Below, one piece after another: positions 1 to 5,123 of a stretch of DNA of 5,123 nucleotides. The notes under the pieces were generated by a model. It had not been told where the DNA came from, did no database searches, and saw nothing but the letters and a program-made list of their open reading frames with translations. The first letter of the stretch is position 1, and each line of letters starts with the position of its first letter. The translations under genes were made by a program, and so were the position numbers. This stretch comes from Candidatus Auribacterota bacterium (GTDB lineage: Bacteria > Auribacterota > JAFGBW01), in contig JAFGBW010000247.1 in assembly GCA_016932965.1 (NCBI GenBank), forward strand, positions 1 through 5,123, given 5' to 3'.

Positions 1-1
1 C

Positions 2-1390
2 TCCCTATTTTTCCTGATGGCATGCTGGTTTATACTCTGCATGGTTTTTGGACAGCTTTCTTTTACCGATAAACAGAGGTTTCAAATCAAAATCCATTCT
101 AAAACACCTGCTACATTAACAGGAACTGTTATAACGGAACCCAAACATAAAGGCGAAATAGCACGTTTCATTTTAGAAGCAACCGGCATCCAAACAGAAT
201 CAGGGACATTTCCTGCATCAGAATCATTCCATGTGACTCTGTTCGGACATAAAAATATCCTGATGGAAAAAGGCGACCGCCTCACCCTCACGGGGTATAC
301 CCGGGCTTTAAACGAATGGTCTGAATTTGATCAAAATTTGAGATTAAACGGCATCACAGGCAAACTCATTGTGCCGAAAGCAAAACCTGTATCATTGGTT
401 CACCGAAAGGAAAATCAGTTTCAATTCTTCTTTAAGAGTATGAAAAAAAAGATCTGCCGGATAATAGAATCCACTTCGATTGAATCCCAATACAAAGATA
501 TTCTTCTGGCCCTTCTTTTCGGGAACAAATCCGAACTCAATCAGGAATTCAAACAATCGCTTATTCATCAGAATGTTTACCATATTTTTTCCGTTTCAGG
601 TCTTCATTTCGGCATCCTTGGGCTGATTGCCATTAAAACGCTTGGCTTTTTCATGGTTCCAAAAAATAAACAAGGGATATTGGCCATTCCCATTCTTTTT
701 ATCTTTTTGGGAATGGTGGGATTCCCGCCTGCCTCTACCCGTGCTTTTATGATGCTTTCCCTGTACTGGCTCGCTCCTGTTTTTTCAAGGCAAATACAGG
801 GAATGAACTTATTGGGAGTCGTAGGGATTCTGCTTTTGCTGATCACGCCAAAATATCATCAGGATGCCGGGTTTATTCTTTCCTTTACGGCCATGATCGC
901 ATTGATGGGACCTGGTCAATTGTTGAACTCCTGTTTCAAAACATGGAGCGATAAGATAGAAAAAAAATATCAAATGGATCCAAACATATTGATGAGATTG
1001 AACAGTGTAAAAAATCTATCGTCACACATCTGTTATTCCACAGGCGCATGGATAGGAATGTTTCCGATAGTGATTTACTATTTCAAAATATTTTCCCTTT
1101 TCTCCATTTTGACTAATCTCCTGGCTGTCTATTTCATGACACCAATCATGCTCTGTATTCTGCTTTCAGTCACATGCGGAGCATTCTGGAGCATGGCAGC
1201 AGAAGCCTATGCTCATGCTGCTGCTGTATTATGCAAAATACTGGTTTTTTTTATCCATACGATAGACAAAATACCTTTTTCCTATCTAAAAACCCCGGCC
1301 TATGATCCTGTGGATGTCCTATTTTTCTATTTTATCATCGCCGGAATATATTTTTTCACCGTTTATTGTTTAGACCGGTCAAAATCGTGA
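2..1390 (+). CDS. comEC: ComEC/Rec2-family DNA uptake channel protein, 5' partial, no metallo-beta-lactamase domain
   Basis: This inner-membrane protein is likely the channel that carries single-stranded DNA into the cytoplasm during natural transformation. The frame is open to the window edge: codons before the ATG at 17 read SLFFL and continue a hydrophobic helix (about residues 1-14 from that ATG), so the true start probably lies upstream. Residues about 27-125 resemble the N-terminal soluble DUF4131 region. From about 140 the Competence domain begins, with the family's LLFGNKSEL and HQNVYHIFSVSGLHFG motifs (H184, S194-G195-L196-H197), then PPASTRAFMM (238-246) and DAGFILSF (283-290). Several membrane segments follow, the last near 433-451. 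It stops with TGA soon after that segment, so the C-terminal metallo-beta-lactamase-like domain of many ComEC proteins is absent and no remnant is seen downstream. Short ComEC forms are known, so this need not be a defect. Family assignment is firm; function in uptake is inferred. Confidence 0.88.
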   Translation, partial: SLFFLMACWFILCMVFGQLSFTDKQRFQIKIHSKTPATLTGTVITEPKHKGEIARFILEATGIQTESGTFPASESFHVTLFGHKNILMEKGDRLTLTGYTRALNEWSEFDQNLRLNGITGKLIVPKAKPVSLVHRKENQFQFFFKSMKKKICRIIESTSIESQYKDILLALLFGNKSELNQEFKQSLIHQNVYHIFSVSGLHFGILGLIAIKTLGFFMVPKNKQGILAIPILFIFLGMVGFPPASTRAFMMLSLYWLAPVFSRQIQGMNLLGVVGILLLLITPKYHQDAGFILSFTAMIALMGPGQLLNSCFKTWSDKIEKKYQMDPNILMRLNSVKNLSSHICYSTGAWIGMFPIVIYYFKIFSLFSILTNLLAVYFMTPIMLCILLSVTCGAFWSMAAEAYAHAAAVLCKILVFFIHTIDKIPFSYLKTPAYDPVDVLFFYFIIAGIYFFTVYCLDRSKS

Positions 1391-1503
1391 TCCCATCATC
1401 ATTTACCTGATGGAAACCAAAAGCGGACCCAATGACTAAAAAACGATCCGGTATGATTAAAATATGGTAAAAAATTTAGAACAAAAAGAGTGAATCAATT
1501 TCA
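1391..1503. other. Intergenic gap between comEC and the lipoprotein frame
   Basis: I see no gene here. A weak hairpin (CCATCA 1393-1398 with TGATGG 1408-1413, nine-base loop) follows the comEC stop but has no T tract after it, so it is a poor terminator. AT-rich hexamers near 1452-1463 (TATGAT, TAAAAT) could be a -10 element, but no -35 box sits at proper spacing. AGAG at 1487-1490 is only a weak ribosome binding site for the ATG at 1504. Confidence 0.4.
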
Positions 1504-1938
1504 ATGAAAACAGCTCATATCACTCTGCAATTTCTCATCATTTGTATCATCAGTTTGTATGCCTGTTCTGATTCCTCTTATTCAGTGCAGATAAATAATT
1601 TAGCTCCCCAATCCGCAACAACATATGACCTGAATAATTATATCGATCGACTCAGGTAAGTCCGGGACGTTTTATCACCAGGATATTTAGACAGAACAGA
1701 TATTAAACAGAAAGATCGCGAACTGCTTACGGTTGTTGATGTCAATAACATGCCGCTTCATCCTGATACCCTGGAACCATTGCCAAAAGATACGATACAG
1801 GCTTCTTTAAAAATCCCAAGAGGTTTGTGTCACAGTTGGGGATTGATACACAATACATCCAATGTGATTTATGTTGATGCAGATCTAAATGAAAATGAAG
1901 AGATCGTGCTCATTTGTCAGAAGAGAGATATGAAATAA
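1504..1938 (+). pseudogene. Putative lipoprotein gene broken by an in-frame TAA
   Basis: The ATG at 1504 opens a typical lipoprotein signal peptide: K2, a hydrophobic core (about residues 7-19) and the lipobox LYAC with Cys21. Ser at +2 would suit outer-membrane sorting. The frame is stopped by TAA at 1657-1659, after 51 codons, but stays in register and resumes at once with coding-like sequence (VRDVLSPGYLDRTDIKQKD) through to TAA at 1936-1938. A CAA (Gln) to TAA change would account for the stop. The downstream piece has an internal ATG at 1750 that could give a 62-residue fragment, but no good ribosome binding site precedes it, so I treat it as part of the broken gene. Its family is not recognised. 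The next open frame (1978) is in the same phase, so both may once have been one gene. A sequencing error at 1657 is the main alternative. Confidence 0.6.
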
Positions 1939-1977
1939 AGAATTATTCCAGGAGCCATCACATTTACCGGAGGTCAT

Positions 1978-2640
1978 ATGGGACAGTTTTACCCGAATGG
2001 ATACGACTCCATGATGGTAGTAATAATGGAAAGCCAGCAGGAATTTGATATCAACCTTGAACCTGTTCGGAACTTGTTAGTCAGACTCCATCCCGATGAA
2101 TCCATGGGAATTCCAAATTATTTACTGCAATGGGAATACAAGACAGATGAATCCCATTCAGTTACTTTTTTCAAACTGGATGAACAGGGGAAAAAAATTC
2201 ATGTTACCGGGGCAACAGATCAGTTGGACGCTGCTGTAATTGCTGAATTAAAAAACTACATGAAGATGCAAACCATGCCCAGACCTGATCTCGACTATAA
2301 CATAAAGGGTAGAAAATTGCGTCTCGTTAATTTTTATGTGGAATACACTTATTATTATGCCGTCCCTCTTTCAAAGGCCCAGCAAAAGCTGATAAAATTA
2401 AAAGAAGAAGCCGAAGCGCTCGTACCTGTATCCTGGAGCGAATTGAAGCGCATGATAAATGGCGAAAGTCAGGACGGTGAGGAGGATTTGTCAAAAACCA
2501 CAGATACCATGCGCGCATTACGTTTATTTGTGCCGAATCTAAAAGAAAAACTTGAAGAAGCAAGGCGTCAATTATTTCCTCCTCCCCGTCACATGGTTAC
2601 CGGAAATGCTTCTAACAATGCTGTTCTTGTTTCTGGGTAA
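1978..2640 (+). CDS. Hypothetical protein of 220 residues, possibly the 3' part of a broken lipoprotein gene
   Basis: I do not recognise the family. GGAGGT at 1969-1974 lies only three bases before the ATG at 1978; this spacing is short but the motif is strong and decides the start. The next in-frame ATGs, at 2011, 2014 and 2026, have no such site. The protein has no signal peptide or membrane helix. It is mixed alpha/beta in look, with an aromatic stretch near residues 118-128 (VNFYVEYTYYY), a short charged, possibly coiled helix around 132-148 (KAQQKLIKLKEEAEAL) and a second charged helix near 187-199. It sits 39 bases after the stop of the broken lipoprotein frame and in the same phase. 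The 13 codons between (RIIPGAITFTGGH) look coding, so the gene may be the remaining C-terminal part of a secreted lipoprotein of about 378 residues. ssrA begins about 66 bases downstream with its own promoter. Confidence 0.6.
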   Translation: MGQFYPNGYDSMMVVIMESQQEFDINLEPVRNLLVRLHPDESMGIPNYLLQWEYKTDESHSVTFFKLDEQGKKIHVTGATDQLDAAVIAELKNYMKMQTMPRPDLDYNIKGRKLRLVNFYVEYTYYYAVPLSKAQQKLIKLKEEAEALVPVSWSELKRMINGESQDGEEDLSKTTDTMRALRLFVPNLKEKLEEARRQLFPPPRHMVTGNASNNAVLVSG

Positions 2641-2650
2641 CAGTAAAATC

Positions 2651-2684
2651 TTGACTTTATCCATCCGGATAGGTAATCTATAGT
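2651..2684 (+). promoter_or_regulatory. Candidate sigma-70-type promoter of ssrA
   Basis: TTGACT at 2651-2656 matches five of six bases of the -35 consensus. TAATCT at 2674-2679 lies at the ideal 17-base spacing but is a weak -10. TATAGT at 2679-2684 is a better -10, but its spacing is 22. Either would start RNA a few bases upstream of the mature tmRNA end at 2707, which fits 5' trimming by RNase P. A small inverted repeat (TATCC 2658-2662, GGATA 2667-2671) lies between the boxes and could be an operator or chance. Confidence 0.4.
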
Positions 2685-2706
2685 TAGTAATAAAGTTCTT
2701 TGAAAT

Positions 2707-3104
2707 GGGGACGCACCGGTCTCGACTTGAGATAGGTCGCTTATGTGGCATGCAGAGGTTTCAGGAGGCCTCTTTAAACACCTGAGCACAATAAACGCAA
2801 AAGATATTTTTGCGGGCGCTCGTGAGAACGTTGTTCCTATGAACTTCGTACCCATGGTGCCACTTCCTTTTGCCGCTTAATTGACGGCAAACGTTTCATG
2901 CTGATTCGCCTGTGATCAGCAAGGAAACGTCATTTTACAGGCTGGTCTTTTATGCGCCTGGCATAAAAGACGAGATTTCAGGATAGGCCTTTAAAAATCC
3001 TGACGGCTGGAGTTTTAAAGGAAGAAAACCAAAAAACCTTCTAAGCATGTAGAGGCATGAGTGGAAGTATTTCAAGGACGCGGGTTCAATTCCCGCCGTC
3101 TCCA
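2707..3104 (+). ncRNA. ssrA: Transfer-messenger RNA (tmRNA, SsrA)
   Basis: tmRNA acts with SmpB to free ribosomes stalled on broken mRNA and adds a degradation tag. The acceptor stem pairs GGGGACG (2707-2713) with CGTCTCC (3097-3103), with one G-U pair, followed by A3104. The T arm is GCGGG/CCCGC (3080-3084, 3092-3096) with loop TTCAATT, and the 3' end closely resembles E. coli tmRNA. Pseudoknot 1 is clear: AGAGG 2754-2758 pairs with CCTCT 2769-2773, and TCAGG 2761-2765 with CCTGA 2781-2785. Eleven bases then lead to GCA at 2797, RNA position 91, close to E. coli (90). Further pairings fit pseudoknots 2-4: GCTGAT/ATCAGC with GCCTGT 2908-2913 to ACAGGC 2937-2942; GTCTTTTATGC 2945-2955 to 2961-2971; CCTTTAAAA 2988-2996 to TTTTAAAGG 3013-3021. 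The terminal CCA is not encoded (TTC follows A3104), so it must be added by the CCA enzyme. At about 398 bases it is slightly long, partly because of the long tag frame. Confidence 0.96.
2797..2880 (+). other. Proteolysis-tag reading frame inside tmRNA, 27 codons plus TAA
   Basis: The resume codon is assigned as GCA at 2797 because it lies eleven bases after pseudoknot 1, the same distance as in E. coli. The tag would begin AKDIFAGAREN, continue through VVPMNFVPM and end VPLPFAA, followed by TAA at 2878-2880. That TAA sits in the loop of a perfect seven-base hairpin (TTTGCCG 2869-2875, CGGCAAA 2885-2891), the usual place of the tag stop. The other two frames reach stops sooner and do not end in the alanines expected of a tag. 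Known tags are mostly 8-15 residues and often end LAA or VAA; 27 residues with PFAA is odd. A later resume point at GCG 2812 or GCT 2818 would give 22 or 20 residues, still long. Start is inferred; stop is well supported. Confidence 0.72.
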
Positions 3105-3208
3105 TTCCTTTCTCAGCTAATGTCTATTACAGATATTGTTCCTATCAAACTGAGCAGAACATCAAACGTTATCAAATGACCTCTGACCTTCTTTTATATT
3201 CATTTATC

Positions 3209-3246
3209 GCGATTTGATTTTTTTTGTTCAAAAAAAATCAAATCGC
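3209..3246. terminator. Perfect 18-base-arm inverted repeat, possible bidirectional transcript end
   Basis: Left arm 3209-3226 (GCGATTTGA, eight T, G) is the exact reverse complement of right arm 3229-3246, with only TT between, so a hairpin would close with a four-base loop GTTC. Position between convergent genes suggests a shared transcript end. Against a classic intrinsic terminator, the stem is AT-rich and no T tract follows it on either strand; the T run is inside the stem. It could instead be an RNA 3'-end stabiliser or a small repeat element. Confidence 0.45.
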
Positions 3247-3271
3247 AAAAATGCTTTCTTCAGAGGGGAAT

Positions 3272-3316
3272 TTGAAGGGAACCCATTCTTTGGTACAACA
3301 AATGGGGTCCCTTCAA
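3272..3316. terminator. Inverted repeat just downstream of nspC, possible transcript end
   Basis: Arms 3272-3287 (TTGAAGGGAACCCATT) and 3301-3316 (AATGGGGTCCCTTCAA) pair over 16 positions with a single A-G mismatch and a 13-base loop. It starts 23 bases past the nspC stop on the - strand, the usual place for a terminator hairpin, and is richer in GC than the 3209-3246 repeat. No T tract follows directly on the - strand, so it may work as a 3' stability hairpin rather than as a terminator. Confidence 0.45.
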
Positions 3317-3339
3317 GTAAATCCGAACTAAAAAGTTCA

Positions 3340-4485
3340 TCATCCATTTCTGAACTTGTAATCATGATATCCGAACCGCCGGACGACGTTATAGATGCCC
3401 TTTTCACTGAGGATGGCCAATGATGGAAGACTGACCCCATTGAACGTTGTGTTTTTAACAATGGTATAATGAATCATATCCTCAAAAATCAATTTATCCC
3501 CTATCTGAAGCGGCTTTGAAAAACTGTAATCCCCGATGACGTCCCCGGCCAGGCAAGTGATCCCTCCCAACCGGTAAGTATAGGGAGATTTTCCAGGAAG
3601 ATCGGCCCCTCTTATCTCGGGTCTGTACGGCATCTCCAGACAGTCCGGCATATGGGCTGAAACTGAAGTGTCCAGGATGGCAATATCCATTTCATTATGA
3701 ATGAGATCCAGAACGGATGCCACAAGAGTGCCTGTCTGCCAGCCTACAGCAGAACCCGGTTCCAGATAAACATTTGTCTTGTAACGGGACCGGAAATCTT
3801 TTATCAGGCTGATTAAAGCATCCACATGGTAATTTCTACCCGTGACGAGGTGTCCGCCTCCGAAATTGATCCATTTCATGCGCGAAAAATATTGCCCGAA
3901 ACGTTCCTCCACATTTTTCAGGTTGCGTTCCAACACATCAAAACTGTTTTCACAATGAATATGAAAATGAAGTCCTGAAATCCCTTCCAGATCATCTTCA
4001 CGAAATTCCGAAAGGGTCACTCCCAGCCTGGAATGCTTGCCGCACGGATCGTAAAGAGGAGTCTTGACCTCACTTTGCTCAGGATTGATACGGATTCCGC
4101 ATTCAATTTTTTTACCGCTTTTTCTCGCCCTTTCCACACGGGGTTTAAAACGTCTCCATTGAGAAAAAGAATTGAAAATGACATGATCCGCGTAACGTAA
4201 AATCTCAGAAAATTCTTTTTCCGAATAGGCAACGGAATAAATGTGACACTCCCCACGCATCTCGTCATGTGCCAGCTTCAGCTCATTCAATGAACTGGCT
4301 GTAGCGCCTTTTAAAACTTTTCGTATCCGCCTGAAACTGCTCCAGAAGGCAAATCCCTTGAGCGCCAGGAGAATTTTTGCCCCGGATTCCTTTTGGACCC
4401 TGTCCAGAATCTGAAGATTTCTTTTAAGAAGCGCTTCTTCTAAGATATAAACCGGGGTTTCAATATTGGATAAATCTAGGCTCAT
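3340..4485 (-). CDS. nspC: Carboxynorspermidine/carboxyspermidine decarboxylase
   Basis: This cytoplasmic pyridoxal-phosphate enzyme removes CO2 from carboxynorspermidine or carboxyspermidine to give norspermidine or spermidine. It belongs to the fold III (alanine racemase/ornithine decarboxylase-like) group. Counting from the chosen start, Lys43 in LLALKGFAFW is the expected cofactor lysine; SRLG is at 152-155, HFHIHCE at 173-179, the glycine-rich GGGH at 209-212, EPGSAVGW at 242-249, and CLAGD at 311-315 carries the likely catalytic Cys311. At 381 residues it has the family's normal length and looks intact, ending TGA followed by a second TGA. The start at 4485 is chosen because family members begin a few residues before the ETPVYIL segment; AAGGA at 4500-4504 precedes it at a rather long 14 bases. 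An in-frame ATG at 4509 would add eight residues but lies inside a hairpin stem and has only GGTGG abutting it. It follows the dehydrogenase gene that makes its substrate. Whether the product is norspermidine or spermidine cannot be read from sequence. Confidence 0.93.
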   Translation of the reverse strand: MSLDLSNIETPVYILEEALLKRNLQILDRVQKESGAKILLALKGFAFWSSFRRIRKVLKGATASSLNELKLAHDEMRGECHIYSVAYSEKEFSEILRYADHVIFNSFSQWRRFKPRVERARKSGKKIECGIRINPEQSEVKTPLYDPCGKHSRLGVTLSEFREDDLEGISGLHFHIHCENSFDVLERNLKNVEERFGQYFSRMKWINFGGGHLVTGRNYHVDALISLIKDFRSRYKTNVYLEPGSAVGWQTGTLVASVLDLIHNEMDIAILDTSVSAHMPDCLEMPYRPEIRGADLPGKSPYTYRLGGITCLAGDVIGDYSFSKPLQIGDKLIFEDMIHYTIVKNTTFNGVSLPSLAILSEKGIYNVVRRFGYHDYKFRNG

Positions 4486-4504
4486 ATATATGATAGAAGT
4501 CCTT

Positions 4505-4527
4505 AACATCCACCCGAGGAGGATGTT
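4505..4527 (-). promoter_or_regulatory. Small hairpin in the leader of nspC
   Basis: AACATCC (4505-4511) and GGATGTT (4521-4527) form a seven-base stem with a nine-base loop. On the - strand it ends directly before AAGGA (4504-4500), the candidate ribosome binding site for the start at 4485, and it contains the alternative ATG at 4509. It might tune nspC translation or mark an RNA processing site within the operon. With a stem this short, chance cannot be excluded. Confidence 0.35.
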
Positions 4528-4543
4528 TAGCGGATTATATTGA

Positions 4544-4575
4544 AATTCTCAATTCATCATTCTTAATTCTCAATT
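4544..4575. repeat. Duplicated 11-base motif AATTCTCAATT
   Basis: AATTCTCAATT occurs at 4544-4554 and again at 4565-4575, separated by ten bases that are also similar in composition (ATT/CAT rich). The right copy encodes the last residues of the dehydrogenase (IEN then TAA on the - strand); the left copy is in the spacer before nspC. This looks like a small tandem duplication or slippage product at the gene end. Confidence 0.6.
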
Positions 4576-5123
4576 TTTTCAGTCCAGGGTAATCCTCTCT
4601 TTGGCAATTCTCTCATGAAAGGATCCGGATCGAGTTCCTCGACATTCCAAATACCGGATTTTTTCCATTCTCCCTGGAGCATCAGCATAGCTCCGATGAC
4701 TGCCGGAACGCCGGTTGTGTAAGAAATGGCCTGGGATTCCACTTCCCTGAAACATTCCTCATGATCGCAAACATTATAAACATACAGCGATTTCGACTTG
4801 CCCCCTTTTATCCCTTCCATCAAGCACCCGATATTGGTCTTTCCTTTTGTGCGGGGTCCTAAGGAAGCCGGATCTGGCAAAACCGATTTCAAAAATTGTA
4901 AAGGAACGATCTTTCTTCCTTCAAAATTAACCGGAACAATGGAAGTCATGCCTACGTTTTGAAGCACTTTTAAATGGGTCAGATATCGTTCGGAAAAAGT
5001 CATCCAGAATCGGATCCGCTTTAATCCTTTAATATTTACAACCAAAGATTCCAGTTCCTCATGATACATGAGATACATTTCTTTGGGACCGATTTCAGGA
5101 AAATCCCAGGTTTTATGAACTGA
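4563..5123 (-). CDS. Carboxynorspermidine/carboxyspermidine dehydrogenase (saccharopine dehydrogenase family), 5' partial
   Basis: This enzyme joins aspartate semialdehyde to 1,3-diaminopropane or putrescine with NAD(P)H, giving the carboxylated polyamine that NspC decarboxylates. Only the C-terminal 186 residues are inside the window. The frame is open through the edge (SVHKTWDFPEIGPKE before the first internal Met at 5078), so the internal ATG at 5078 is not the start, and the N-terminal Rossmann cofactor domain lies outside. Recognisable family segments are TWDFPEIGP followed by YLMYHEELESL, then SYTTGVPAVIGAMLMLQGEW, and the terminal WNVEELDPDPFMRELPKRGLPW. The last of these resembles bacterial carboxynorspermidine synthases more than lysine-pathway saccharopine enzymes. 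The gene is upstream of nspC on the same strand with a 77-base spacer, or 53 if nspC starts at 4509, so co-transcription is likely. Substrate (three- or four-carbon diamine) is unresolved. Confidence 0.9.
   Translation of the reverse strand, partial: SVHKTWDFPEIGPKEMYLMYHEELESLVVNIKGLKRIRFWMTFSERYLTHLKVLQNVGMTSIVPVNFEGRKIVPLQFLKSVLPDPASLGPRTKGKTNIGCLMEGIKGGKSKSLYVYNVCDHEECFREVESQAISYTTGVPAVIGAMLMLQGEWKKSGIWNVEELDPDPFMRELPKRGLPWTEKIEN

Larger units (their letters stand above)
3105..3339. other. Gene-free convergent intergenic region between ssrA and nspC
   Basis: Transcription enters from both sides: ssrA from the left and nspC from the right. I see no credible gene on either strand; the open frames of about 70 codons have no convincing start signals and run through inverted repeats. 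The content is two strong inverted repeats, listed separately. ATCAAA recurs at 3143, 3161 and 3171, without clear meaning. No classic GC hairpin with T tract directly follows ssrA, so its 3' trailer may be about 100 bases or more before the first repeat. Confidence 0.6.

Noticed and set aside
1393-1413. Terminator hairpin after comEC
   Set aside because: Only six base pairs with a nine-base loop, and an A-rich rather than T-rich sequence follows.
1657-1938. Stop-codon reassignment (TAA read as an amino acid)
   Set aside because: TAA serves as a genuine stop at the end of the dehydrogenase gene (4563-4565) and of the tmRNA tag (2878-2880), and TAA is not known as a selenocysteine or pyrrolysine codon.
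2589-2855. Open frame of 88 codons on the - strand
   Set aside because: It runs antisense across the 5' half of the tmRNA gene, whose structure explains the sequence; no ribosome binding site or recognisable protein features.
3070-3104. 3' half of an ordinary tRNA gene
   Set aside because: The T arm and acceptor look like tRNA, but the matching acceptor 5' strand is nearly 390 bases upstream with tmRNA pseudoknots between, so it belongs to ssrA.
3214-3423. Open frame of about 69 codons on the + strand, and an overlapping - strand frame of 77 codons
   Set aside because: Both run through inverted repeats and the 3' end of nspC in other frames, and neither resembles a real protein.
4534-4562. 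TATAAT on the - strand at 4539-4534 as an internal promoter for nspC
   Set aside because: The -10 match is perfect, but at 16-18 bases upstream I find only GAATGA-like sequence, not a -35 box; AT-rich spacer makes chance likely.
1-5123. CRISPR array, insertion sequence, phage or toxin-antitoxin system
   Set aside because: No regularly spaced repeats, transposase or integrase motifs, or paired small genes were seen on either strand.

Overview
The window (5,123 bases, moderately AT-rich, bacterial) holds no complete, obviously new multi-gene system. It contains four recognisable items (a competence channel gene, a tmRNA gene and two polyamine genes) and one poorly understood, broken stretch. 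The bacterial-type one-piece tmRNA, the lipobox protein and the carboxynorspermidine/carboxyspermidine pathway fit a Gram-negative, anaerobe-like lineage such as Desulfobacterota (former Deltaproteobacteria). That placement is an inference from gene content, not a proven assignment.

Left part, + strand: positions 2-1390 carry most of a ComEC/Rec2-type DNA uptake channel. It is cut by the window at its N-terminus and ends without the C-terminal metallo-beta-lactamase-like domain that many ComEC proteins have. After a gap of about 110 bases, a lipoprotein reading frame starts at 1504. It stays in one frame up to 2640 but is interrupted by TAA at 1657 and TAA at 1936. The last open piece (1978-2640, 220 residues) has its own Shine-Dalgarno sequence but no family I recognise. 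The region is either a decayed 378-residue lipoprotein gene or a decayed small lipoprotein gene followed by an intact hypothetical gene.

Centre, + strand: 2707-3104 is ssrA (tmRNA), which rescues stalled ribosomes. The tRNA-like ends, the first pseudoknot, the resume codon region, the tag stop hairpin and pairings matching the later pseudoknots can all be traced. The encoded tag appears to be 27 residues, much longer than the usual 8-15, and ends PFAA. This is the most interesting observation here. A promoter candidate lies at 2651-2684.

3105-3339 is a gene-free convergent intergenic region. It holds two strong inverted repeats (a perfect 18-base-arm palindrome at 3209-3246 and a 16-base-arm repeat at 3272-3316) that probably mark transcript ends.

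Right part, - strand: a carboxynorspermidine/carboxyspermidine dehydrogenase gene (5' end outside the window) is followed by the decarboxylase nspC. Together they would turn a diamine plus aspartate semialdehyde into norspermidine or spermidine. The short spacer between them carries a small hairpin and a duplicated 11-base motif.
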